From positions 682,001 to 746,000 of the forward strand of contig JACKMK010000001.1 in the NCBI GenBank assembly GCA_024235395.1: a stretch of 64,000 bases of DNA. The letters run 5' to 3'. Shown piece by piece: positions 54,879 to 63,221 of the stretch. Within the stretch, counting starts at the first letter, position 1. Each line of letters begins with the position of its first letter. This DNA is from Chromatiaceae bacterium. GTDB taxonomy: Bacteria > Pseudomonadota > Gammaproteobacteria > Chromatiales > Chromatiaceae. A program made the position numbers and the translations under genes. The notes beneath the pieces are model-generated. The model was not told the origin of the DNA, searched no databases, and was given only the letters and a program-made list of their open reading frames with translations.

Positions 54879-55223
54879 ATGGGCAAGACGATTACCGCGG
54901 TACTTCTGTCAGCACTGGTATTGCCGGGTGCCGGACACCTCTATCTGCGCCGTTTCCTGGCCGGCGGGCTGCTCGCGGGCGTCGCACTGGCCGCGTTGTA
55001 TGTGTTGCTGGCGGGCGCAACCGAAGTCGCTCTGCAGGTCGGAGAACAGATCGTGCAGGGCCAGGCACAACCCGATCTTGCGACGCTGACCCAACAGATC
55101 AACGACCTGAGCCGCAACGATCGCGCACCGCACCTCGGCCTCGCGACCACGGTTCTGACGGTCACCTGGCTGATCGGCATCGTCGACAGCTACCGTATCG
55201 CGAGACAACCACCGCGCAATTGA
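54879..55223 (+). CDS. Small membrane protein, unknown
   Basis: The 114-residue protein has a first hydrophobic part with ALVLPGAGHLYLRRFLAGG (residues 12-30), a pattern common in small TM2/DUF6677-like membrane proteins, a second hydrophobic helix (about 31-47), a polar loop, and a last helix (about 90-105). It follows the L7/L12-like gene by 31 bases and may be cotranscribed. Function unknown. Confidence 0.6.
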   Translation: MGKTITAVLLSALVLPGAGHLYLRRFLAGGLLAGVALAALYVLLAGATEVALQVGEQIVQGQAQPDLATLTQQINDLSRNDRAPHLGLATTVLTVTWLIGIVDSYRIARQPPRN

Positions 55224-55320
55224 CCCGGCGCAGTCGATGCCCGGTACGATGCGCTTATCCTTGCACCCATGCGTGATTTGCGCTGCCCAGCCACTGACGC
55301 CTGATTAGGGATTCGAATCC

Positions 55321-57366
55321 ATGAGCTATGTTACCGAAGACATCCGCAATATCGCCCTGGTCGGACATGCGGCCTCTGGCAAGACCACGCTCGCAGAGGC
55401 GTTGCTCGCAGCGGCCGGCCGGATTCCGCAGGCCGGCGATGTCGCCAAAGGCAATACCGTCTGCGATTTCGATCCGCTCGAGCACGACGCCGGCCATTCC
55501 GTGGACGCCGCCCTGGTCTCATTCAGCTGGTCCGGATGTCAGATAAACCTGCTCGACACACCGGGCTCGCCGGACTATCTCGGTCGATCGATCGCGGTCC
55601 TGCCGGCGGTCGAGACGGCCGCGGTGGTGGTCAACGCACGTGCCGGCATCGAGGCACAGACCAGCCGTATGCTGCGCCGTGCCGCGGAACGCAACCTGTG
55701 CCGACTGATCATCGTCAATCGCATCGACGCCGATGACACCGATCTGCCCGGGCTGCTGCAGGAACTGCAGGACCTGTTCGGCAAGGAGTGCCTGCCGCTG
55801 AACCTGCCGGCCGACAACGCGAACCGGGTGGTCGACTGCTTCTTCAATCCCGCCGGCGACAGCGACTTCTCGAGCGTCGCTGCCGCGCACCAGGCGCTGG
55901 TCGATCAGGTCGTCGAAGTCAACGAGGCGCTGATGACCCTGTATCTCGAACAGGGAGAGGAACTGGCGCCCGAGCAACTGCACGAGCCGTTCGAGCAGGC
56001 GCTACGCGAGGGTCACCTGATCCCGGTGTGTTTCGTCTCGGCGCGGACCGGTGCGGGAGTCCCGGAACTGCTCGACGTAATCGCCAAGCTGGCACCGAAT
56101 CCGACCGAGGGCAATCCACCGCAGTGCATGATCGGCGAGGGAGAGGCGGCCCGGCCCTACGAGGTCGTCCCGGATCCGAGCCGTCATGTCGTCGCACATG
56201 TATTCAAGGTGTTGTTCGATCCCTTCGTCGGCAAGCTGGCGCTCTTCCGCGTGCACCAGGGCACCGTGACCAAGGACAGTCAGCTGTACATCGGCGACGG
56301 CCGCAAACCGTTCAAGGTCGGCCACCTGTTCACACTGTTCGGCAAGGAGCATCCGGAGGTCGACAGCGGTATTCCGGGTGACATCCGCGCGGTCGGCAAG
56401 GTCGACGAGATCCACCGCGACGCGATCCTGCACGACTCGCATGACGAGGACTACCTGCATCTGCAGCCATCGCGTTACCCGTTGCCGGTCGCCGGACTGG
56501 CGATTCGCGCCAGCCGTACCCAGGACGAACAGCGCGTCGCCGAGGCGCTGCACCGGCTGCTCGAGGAAGACCCATGCCTGGCCGTCGAGGCCGATCAAAC
56601 GACCCGCGAGACCGTGCTGCGCGGCCTTTCCGAGCTGCACTTGCGCACCGCGCTCGACCAGTTGCAGGCGCGCAGTCGGATAGAACTCGTGACGAGCAAG
56701 CCGCGGGTCGCGTATCGGGAGACGATCAGCCGCGCCACGACGGCGCAGTACCGGCACAAGAAACAGACCGGAGGCGCCGGCCAGTTCGGCGAGGTCACGC
56801 TGCGGGTCGAACCCCTGCCGCGCGGGGCCGGGTTCGAGTTCACGTCGACCGTCGTGGGCGGCGCCATCCCGGGCAGCCTGATCCCGGCGGTCGAGAAAGG
56901 CGTGCGCGAGGCGCTGGCGAGTGGCGCGGTGTCCGGTCACCCGCTGGTCGATCTGCGGGTTGTCGTGACCGATGGCAAACACCATCCAGTCGACTCCAAG
57001 GAAGTCGCGTTCGCGACTGCCGGCCGCAAGGCACTGCTCGCGGCCGTACGCGACGCGCGTCCGGTGGTGATGGAACCGATCGTCGACCTCGAGATACAGG
57101 TACCGCAGGACGCCATGGGCAACGTCACCGGGGATCTCGCCAGTCACCGCGGGCGGGTGTTGGGTACGCATGCCCTGCCACATGGCCGGATCGTCGTGAT
57201 CGCGCAGGCGCCGCTCGCCGAACTCGACGACTACCCGGAGCGCCTGAAGGCGATGAGCGGCGGCAGTGCGTCCTTCACGCTCGAGCTCGCCGCGTACGAG
57301 GCGGTCCCGGATGCACTGCAGCGTGAGCTGTGCGCGGCGTACCGGCCAAGGGCCGACGACGACTGA
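55321..57366 (+). CDS. EF-G paralogue (FusA2-like translational GTPase with altered motifs)
   Basis: The 681-residue protein has the full domain set I-V of elongation factor G. G1 is GHAASGKTT (residues 15-23), G4 is VNRID (132-136), and G3 reads DTPGSPDY (79-86), with Ser83 replacing the catalytic His of DTPGH. The switch I region (EHDAGHSVDAAL) lacks the usual RGITI. This is the EF-G-like subgroup known from mycobacterial FusA2 and proteobacterial homologues, whose role is unclear and whose members often lack ribosome-dependent GTPase. It is not the housekeeping fusA: no rpsL-rpsG-tufA neighbours. Confidence 0.85.
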   Translation: MSYVTEDIRNIALVGHAASGKTTLAEALLAAAGRIPQAGDVAKGNTVCDFDPLEHDAGHSVDAALVSFSWSGCQINLLDTPGSPDYLGRSIAVLPAVETAAVVVNARAGIEAQTSRMLRRAAERNLCRLIIVNRIDADDTDLPGLLQELQDLFGKECLPLNLPADNANRVVDCFFNPAGDSDFSSVAAAHQALVDQVVEVNEALMTLYLEQGEELAPEQLHEPFEQALREGHLIPVCFVSARTGAGVPELLDVIAKLAPNPTEGNPPQCMIGEGEAARPYEVVPDPSRHVVAHVFKVLFDPFVGKLALFRVHQGTVTKDSQLYIGDGRKPFKVGHLFTLFGKEHPEVDSGIPGDIRAVGKVDEIHRDAILHDSHDEDYLHLQPSRYPLPVAGLAIRASRTQDEQRVAEALHRLLEEDPCLAVEADQTTRETVLRGLSELHLRTALDQLQARSRIELVTSKPRVAYRETISRATTAQYRHKKQTGGAGQFGEVTLRVEPLPRGAGFEFTSTVVGGAIPGSLIPAVEKGVREALASGAVSGHPLVDLRVVVTDGKHHPVDSKEVAFATAGRKALLAAVRDARPVVMEPIVDLEIQVPQDAMGNVTGDLASHRGRVLGTHALPHGRIVVIAQAPLAELDDYPERLKAMSGGSASFTLELAAYEAVPDALQRELCAAYRPRADDD

Positions 57367-57491
57367 ACACGACGGCGCGCCTGACGCGCGATCCGTGTCG
57401 CGGCCACGCCCGGGCTCTACAACGACTGTCCACCGCGGTGCTAGTCTTGTGTGATCGGGCCCGTCGATCGCCCGCGACATGGAAAACACCT

Positions 57492-57971
57492 ATGGCGACC
57501 TCCAGGGTACGGCTGTTGCAACAGATGGCGATCTTCGGCGGCTTGTCGGAATCGGTGATCACGCACCTGTTGGACGGCGCCGAGGTCCGCGAGGTACCCG
57601 CCGGCAGCTGCATCTTCAGCGAGGGTGATATCGACAACTCGATCTACGTGATCGAGCACGGCACGGTCTCGGTGTTCCGACACTGGGAGGGACGCGACTA
57701 CCTGCTGCGCAAGCTCGGTGCCGGTGACTGCTTCGGCGAGATGGCGTTGATGGACTGCAAGCCGCGCAGTGCGAGTGTCTATGCCGACGAGCCGTGCGGT
57801 CTGATCCGTATCGCGAGTGCGCAGCTCGGTGAACTGTATGCCGTCGATGTGGAGCAATACGTACTGATCCACATGAATCTCGGTCGCGAGGTCTGCCGCC
57901 GCCTCAGCGAGGCCGACAAGCGCCTGTTCGCCTACGAGTATGTCGGCAAGCCGGCACGCCGACCGCATTGA
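57492..57971 (+). CDS. Cyclic-nucleotide-binding domain protein
   Basis: The 159-residue protein is a lone CNB domain with the phosphate-binding cassette FGEMALMDCKPRSASV (from residue 81), containing Gly82-Glu83 and Arg92-Ser-Ala94, the residues that hold cAMP in CRP-like proteins. No DNA-binding domain follows; the C-terminal helix ends the protein. It would act as a cAMP-sensing adaptor rather than a transcription factor. It lies 125 bases after the EF-G paralogue. Confidence 0.85.
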   Translation: MATSRVRLLQQMAIFGGLSESVITHLLDGAEVREVPAGSCIFSEGDIDNSIYVIEHGTVSVFRHWEGRDYLLRKLGAGDCFGEMALMDCKPRSASVYADEPCGLIRIASAQLGELYAVDVEQYVLIHMNLGREVCRRLSEADKRLFAYEYVGKPARRPH

Positions 57972-58009
57972 TTTCGGCAGTCCGCCGGCGCCCGTCGCGC
58001 ACGCCCCAC

Positions 58010-59005
58010 TCAAAAAGCGAACATCGCAACGCTGCGGTCGATGAACCAGAAAGCGGCGACACCGCCGACCAGGTACACGGCGATACCCTCGCTGCCACGT
58101 GGCCAGCGCAGGTGCAGACGCTGCATCGCGCGCAATACGGACAGCACCAGTAGCACGAACGCCAGCTGACCGAATTCGACGCCGAGATTGAAAAACAGCA
58201 GGGCCATCGGTATCTCGCCGGCGGGCAGGCCGAGTGCCGTCAGTGCCGCCGCGAACCCCAGACCATGCAGCAGGCCGAACGCGAACGCGATCAGCCATGG
58301 ATAGCGCGCTGCGAAACCACCCTCTCCGCGGCGCGTCTTGACCGCCTCGACCGCGACGAACACGATACTGAGCGCGATCAACGCCTCGACCGGTTGCGGC
58401 GGAACACCGATCCAACCGAGTGTCGCCGCCGCCAGGGTCAGGCTGTGCGCCACCGTGAACGCGGTGATCGTCTTCACCAGCATCCAGACACCGCGCACGA
58501 TCCACAGCAGGCCGAGCACGAACAGCAGGTGATCGACACCGAGCAATATGTGCTTGATGCCCATGCCGGTGTAGGTCTTCACCTGGTCCGTCAGCGAAGG
58601 GCTCCCACTGACCGTGAAACGCGTGTTGTCGGGCGCCAGGCGTGTTGTCTGGCTGTCGCCGTCCAGACGCTGAACGCGCGCCAGTACATCGGTGCGGGTC
58701 GCCTCCAGGCCGTCGATCACGACCTGCCTGCCCGCCAGCCCGCCTTGACAGTCTGCGCGCCAGCGTTCGACGTAGGCATTGCCGACGAACCGCGTCGCCG
58801 GTTCATCAGCGCGGCAATTGTCGGGCAGTCGGACATACAACGCGAGGCGCCGGTCACCCCGCGCCGGCACCTTCCACAGTATGTCGAAGTGGCGCTGATC
58901 GAGTTCGCGCAGCTCCAGGAAACCCGGGCGCACCTCGTGTGCAAGCGTCGGGCCCGCGCACAGCGCCAGTAGCAACCACGCGACGAGACGATCACGATAC
59001 GGCAT
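58010..59005 (-). CDS. HupE/UreJ-family membrane protein
   Basis: The 331-residue protein has a signal peptide (to about residue 23, LLALCAGPTLAHE), a periplasmic domain of about 130 residues, and a C-terminal bundle of six to seven helices with GIKHILLGVDHLLFVLGL (near residue 150), AFTVAHSLTLA and FGLLHGLGFAAAL, the His/Asp-rich HupE/UreJ_2 pattern. HupE-type proteins take up nickel in hydrogenase or urease loci, but no such enzyme lies here. Its ATG overlaps the PpiC stop (TGATG). Confidence 0.87.
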   Translation of the reverse strand: MPYRDRLVAWLLLALCAGPTLAHEVRPGFLELRELDQRHFDILWKVPARGDRRLALYVRLPDNCRADEPATRFVGNAYVERWRADCQGGLAGRQVVIDGLEATRTDVLARVQRLDGDSQTTRLAPDNTRFTVSGSPSLTDQVKTYTGMGIKHILLGVDHLLFVLGLLWIVRGVWMLVKTITAFTVAHSLTLAAATLGWIGVPPQPVEALIALSIVFVAVEAVKTRRGEGGFAARYPWLIAFAFGLLHGLGFAAALTALGLPAGEIPMALLFFNLGVEFGQLAFVLLVLSVLRAMQRLHLRWPRGSEGIAVYLVGGVAAFWFIDRSVAMFAF

Positions 59006-59910
59006 CAGGGACGCACCGCCACGGGCATCGATTCGGGGGCCGGTGCCGGACCCGCGGACGCAGCCGGCGGCAGGCGGATCTCCACCGCATAACGCTCGCG
59101 CAACTGCTGATAGAAAAGCGCGTCCGCCTGGCGACGACGCTCGCCTTCCCACTCGCGTTCAACCTCGCTGCGCGCTTCGTCTAGCGGCGGCAACCGCGCG
59201 GCCTGCCTGGCCGACACCCGAACCAGGTGCTCGCCAAAGGCCGACCGGACGGGTCCGGACCAGGTGCCCTCGGTCAGAGGCTCGAGCGCGGCGGCGAACT
59301 CAGTACCGAAATGGTTGGCGATCTCCGCGGCACTGGCTGTATGCAGCATCGATGGCAACAGCGTCGGATCGCCCATTGCCTGCGGATCAGCCGGTGGCTG
59401 CCCCGCCCGCAGGCGGCCGAGGACCTCGGCGACCCGTTGCGACAGGTCGCCGTCGGTGCGGCGCGGGTCGAAGTACACCTGCTCGAAACTGTAGCGAGCC
59501 GGACGCAGGAAGCGCTCGGGATGGGTGCGCAGATAGTCCGCGAGTTCCGCATCGGTCGCCTGCTGCGCGGTCAGATCGGCATTCAGGAATTCCATCTTCT
59601 GGCGCATACGCCGGCGGATCACCAGGTCATCCTTGTCCAGGCCCAGTGCCAGCGCCTCACGATAGAGGATCTCCTCGTTGACGAAATCCTCGGCCAGGCC
59701 ACTCAGCTCGTCGCGGGTCGGCGGCCGCAGCCAGGTGCGTTCGAACTGCTGCGCGAGGCGTAGCAGCTGTGCTTCGTCGACGACGATGCGATCACGTGTC
59801 GGTGGCGGGGCGTCACCGAACCAGCCGTAGAGCAGAAACAGCGTCGCGCCGATCGCCAGGAAATGCAGCAACGGCTCCCGCAGCGCGGATCTCAAGATTC
59901 CGTCATTCAC
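59005..59910 (-). CDS. Membrane-anchored PpiC-type peptidyl-prolyl isomerase
   Basis: The 301-residue protein has an N-terminal transmembrane anchor (about residues 14-30), a SurA/PrsA-like helical chaperone part (about 45-130: FVNEEILYREALALGLDKDDLVIRRRM region) and a parvulin-like domain (about 135-240: RYSFEQVYFDP ... GEHLVRV). It likely helps fold periplasmic or outer-membrane partners from the same cluster. The parvulin domain is weakly conserved, so isomerase activity is uncertain. Confidence 0.8.
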   Translation of the reverse strand: MNDGILRSALREPLLHFLAIGATLFLLYGWFGDAPPPTRDRIVVDEAQLLRLAQQFERTWLRPPTRDELSGLAEDFVNEEILYREALALGLDKDDLVIRRRMRQKMEFLNADLTAQQATDAELADYLRTHPERFLRPARYSFEQVYFDPRRTDGDLSQRVAEVLGRLRAGQPPADPQAMGDPTLLPSMLHTASAAEIANHFGTEFAAALEPLTEGTWSGPVRSAFGEHLVRVSARQAARLPPLDEARSEVEREWEGERRRQADALFYQQLRERYAVEIRLPPAASAGPAPAPESMPVAVRP

Positions 59911-60008
59911 CGTTTCTTACCATCATGAGGGCAGCCACAGGTACAGCGACGCGCACCATCGATCGGTGCATACAGGTCCGAGCGATGACTTGGTGGCACA
60001 CCAACCCG

Positions 60009-61010
60009 TCAGAACTTCAACATCGCCTTCAGGAAGATCGTGTCGCCCTGGAGACGGTTCCGGGTACTGGTCTCGTGCAACCACTTCAGCTCGGCGAGCA
60101 GTTCGTTGCCGTTCAGCTTGCGGATGTATGAGATCGCCGGGCCGACGCCGACGGTCTTGGCCTTGAAGTCGCCGAAGGTCGCCCCGGACCCACTGTCGCC
60201 GGTGACCTGCTTGTAGTAGTAACCGGTCAGGCCGACACCGGCCAACCCACCCGCGAAAGGAAAATGCTGGGCCAGGGTCCCGTCGAGATGCAGCTGCTTG
60301 CCCGACCGGTAATGGGTGTCCGGATTCTCCTCGTTGATCGTCAGGCCGGCGAACAGCGATGCCTCGCGGCCATTCTTCTGGCCGAGATACATCAGCGCGA
60401 CCGTCGGCTCGACCGACCAGAAGTTCTTCCCGGTGTTGGCGAGCCGGCCCACCTCGTAGTCGCCGGTCGGCGCATACAGCGTCAATCGGGCGTTGATGTT
60501 CAGATCCGGATTGACGGCGTAGTTGAACATCAGCGGCATCAGGATGATGTCGCCGAGGCCCTGCTCCTGGTCGCTGCGACGGACCGTCCCGGCGCGCGCG
60601 GTCACGTCCGCGGACACCTCGATGTCGACCAGCGGGACGGTCGCGCTCATCGCATAGCTCCATTTGTCGCCGATCGCGCCCCACTCCGGCCGCCAGAACA
60701 TGGTGAACCCGACTGCGGTCGATCTCGCCTCGGCGCCTGCCGCAGTCATCCCGGCGATCGGCAGCGCCCGGTCGACACCGACGTCGCCGTTGTAGTGGAC
60801 CACGTTCACACGCGCAATCAGCGTCTCGCTTGGCGCGACGCCGTCCATGAACGACGCGAACGAGCCCGGCAGGTAATGGCCCGAACCGCCCTCCTCGGCG
60901 AACGCACCGGTGGACCCGGCAAGCAGCCCGGCGACGCAGCCGATCCACCAGGTGGACAGGATTGCCGAACGCAAAGGCGCCGCTATACGCGATGACTTCA
61001 GTCTCTTCAT
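60009..61010 (-). CDS. Outer-membrane MetA-pathway-type (SphA-like) beta-barrel protein
   Basis: The 333-residue product has a signal peptide ending in STGAFAEEGG (about residues 33-40) and then GHYLPGSFASFMDGVAPSE, the start typical of the 'phenol MetA deg' outer-membrane family, with alternating beta strands and a C-terminal aromatic residue (LKAMLKF), a barrel-assembly signal. Members are annotated as transporters of aromatic or hydrophobic compounds with little evidence. ATG 61010 is chosen because the signal peptide starts there. Confidence 0.82.
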   Translation of the reverse strand: MKRLKSSRIAAPLRSAILSTWWIGCVAGLLAGSTGAFAEEGGSGHYLPGSFASFMDGVAPSETLIARVNVVHYNGDVGVDRALPIAGMTAAGAEARSTAVGFTMFWRPEWGAIGDKWSYAMSATVPLVDIEVSADVTARAGTVRRSDQEQGLGDIILMPLMFNYAVNPDLNINARLTLYAPTGDYEVGRLANTGKNFWSVEPTVALMYLGQKNGREASLFAGLTINEENPDTHYRSGKQLHLDGTLAQHFPFAGGLAGVGLTGYYYKQVTGDSGSGATFGDFKAKTVGVGPAISYIRKLNGNELLAELKWLHETSTRNRLQGDTIFLKAMLKF

Positions 61011-61286
61011 GGGTCCAATACGCAACCGTTCAAAGTGGGAACAAGTACTTCGCGGTGAGATCGACGTTCCACGCCAGTCGAGCGTGATCGTCCGCAAACC
61101 GGACACCACCGGGGCAACGACGTCACCGAGCAGGCCGACACCGAAGGGCAACGTCAGCCGTCCTGGCCGTGCACGACGATGGCGCTCAGATGTGTTCACC
61201 CATCGCTCCCTGGACGCTGATCCCCGCCGTCCCGACCGACGAGGTCCCGGCGGCGTGGAACGGCCTTTCGGTCCGGCGAGTCACCT

Positions 61287-63125
61287 TCACTGCGCAGGTG
61301 CGTACCAGATCGGCGAGCCCCAGGCGCGTTCCTGGATGGTCGCCGGCACGTCGTCGAGCAGCGGGAGATTGTTCCGAACCGCGTCGTAGGTGCTCCAGCG
61401 CGGTGTCGGGATCTCGATCGCGCGGGCGTAGTAGAACGCGCCCTCGGCCGGGTCGAAGTCGTGGTCAGTCCAACTGCCCAGCAGCGTCGGTGCCCCGATA
61501 TCGTTGGTGAATCGCGCGGTCTTCAGATCGACGGTGTTGCCGATCGCGGGCAGCTTGCCGGTGGCCGAATCGATCCGACGATCACCGGCCCAGACCACGT
61601 CGACGATCTTCTCGTTGATCGCGCCGTGGATGTCGACCGAGCCCTTGATGATCTGGATGCGGTCGAGGTTGGCACCCAGGGGGTCTTTTTCTGCATAGAC
61701 CGTAAACGTGGGCGGCATCGAGTTCGGCGCGAGGTCACCGCCCATTTGGGTGCCGAGCAGGTAGCCTTCCTCGACCATCGCCACTGGATCCTTCGGGTCG
61801 CTCAGACCGACGCCACCGAACATGCGCAGCTTGATGCGCGGGCCCGAGGTGGCGAAGGTCTCGCGGCGCTTCATCGCGTCGAAGATCGCCTCGCGGGTGT
61901 TCGCGGTCGCCCACACCGCGCCCAGGGAGCCGATCGACAGGTCCTTGCCATCGATCCAACCCAACACGTCACCGCTGCGACGGCGCTCGACCGAGCCGTC
62001 TTCCGGGCCGTGTGCACCGACGAAGCCGTCTTCGGCCACGGCCGACATCAGGCCGTTATGATTGTCGGTACCACCCATGAAGCCGTACTTGAACGGGTTG
62101 ACACCGAGCTCGGCCTCCATCGCGATGCCCCGCTCCAGGCCGGCGCGCACGAAATCGTACTTGTGGAACTTGCGTCCGGAGTTCTTCTGGATGGAGTCGG
62201 CATTCTCGAAACCGGCGAACTCGTCGGCGGCCCAGAACTTGCGATGCACCTCGGAATTGCCCTTCACCTGCATCATCTCGATCAGCGGTTCGAAATGCTG
62301 GCGCATCTGCGCATAGTCGAGATCGACCGGGTTCCCGAAACTGTCGGTGTCGGGGAACATGCGGCCTTTCGATGCATTCGAATTGTGCGGGATCGCCAGC
62401 AGGTGGCGCCCTTCGGCCTCCTGTTCGGCCATCCATTTCCACAGGTTCTCTTCCTGGTTGATCTCGATGTAGCCCGGCACCGTCTTCGGCACGTTGCTGT
62501 CGCGGAACAGTACGTTGCGATGCAGGTTGGCACCGTTGGGTGCCGCCGACCACTCGAAGCCGACGATCGCGGTGAACTTGCCAGGTTCGTTCGCCTCGTT
62601 GGCCGCTTTGACAATCACGTCCCAGGCACTCCGTGTCGTTGTCTGACCGGCATAGAACGGAGGATGCTGCGGCGTCGATGACCGGTTCGACGAGATCACG
62701 TACTTGAAGAACCATTGCTGGCGCTGTTCTATGTCCGTCAGGCCGCGGAGTGTCTTCAGGTCTTCGTTGTCATGGCCGGGGGCATCGGCATACATGGTCG
62801 AGTACATCTCGCCGATGTACTCCGCATGGTCGGTGACCGCCGCGAAGTCCAGCGGGCGCTTATGTTGCGCGATGCTGCCGTCGGGCAACTTGACCGCCTC
62901 ACCTTTCGCATACCGGAGGCTGTCCGCCGGCATCAACCGGGTGCCGCCGATGTATGCATCGAGCGAGAACGCCGTGTGCATGTGCGTCTCGCCGAAGTAG
63001 GCATTGCGCAGGGCATCGTGCGCAGGCTTGCCGTCGCCGGCGTCGGCCGACTGCACCGCGGCCGTCGCCGTGAGCGAGACGATCGCAAGGCCGACGACTT
63101 TCCCTGTCACTGAACACTTACCCAT
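61287..63125 (-). CDS. DUF3604 protein, PHP-like putative metal-dependent periplasmic hydrolase
   Basis: The 612-residue product has a signal peptide (about residues 1-29) and the DUF3604 domain across the rest. It shows metal-ligand motifs like those of PHP-type phosphoesterases: FGETHMHTAFSLDAY (His48, His50), VTDHAEYIG (Asp99, His100), LLAIPHNSN and MGGTDNHNG. The enzymatic function of the family is not known. ATG 63125 has GAGGAG 7 bases upstream; a longer frame lacks it. It is followed by the MetA-type barrel, PpiC and HupE genes. Confidence 0.88.
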   Translation of the reverse strand: MGKCSVTGKVVGLAIVSLTATAAVQSADAGDGKPAHDALRNAYFGETHMHTAFSLDAYIGGTRLMPADSLRYAKGEAVKLPDGSIAQHKRPLDFAAVTDHAEYIGEMYSTMYADAPGHDNEDLKTLRGLTDIEQRQQWFFKYVISSNRSSTPQHPPFYAGQTTTRSAWDVIVKAANEANEPGKFTAIVGFEWSAAPNGANLHRNVLFRDSNVPKTVPGYIEINQEENLWKWMAEQEAEGRHLLAIPHNSNASKGRMFPDTDSFGNPVDLDYAQMRQHFEPLIEMMQVKGNSEVHRKFWAADEFAGFENADSIQKNSGRKFHKYDFVRAGLERGIAMEAELGVNPFKYGFMGGTDNHNGLMSAVAEDGFVGAHGPEDGSVERRRSGDVLGWIDGKDLSIGSLGAVWATANTREAIFDAMKRRETFATSGPRIKLRMFGGVGLSDPKDPVAMVEEGYLLGTQMGGDLAPNSMPPTFTVYAEKDPLGANLDRIQIIKGSVDIHGAINEKIVDVVWAGDRRIDSATGKLPAIGNTVDLKTARFTNDIGAPTLLGSWTDHDFDPAEGAFYYARAIEIPTPRWSTYDAVRNNLPLLDDVPATIQERAWGSPIWYAPAQ

Positions 63126-63221
63126 GATCTGACTCCTCGTTTGCTGATGTCGTGCCCACATCCGTAGTCGCGTCGCGTCACGACCGGCCGTGCTGGATCG
63201 AATCACATCCTGTCGATCTGT

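Noticed and set aside
55321..57366. Housekeeping fusA
   Set aside because: The GTPase motifs diverge and no ribosomal protein operon surrounds it.
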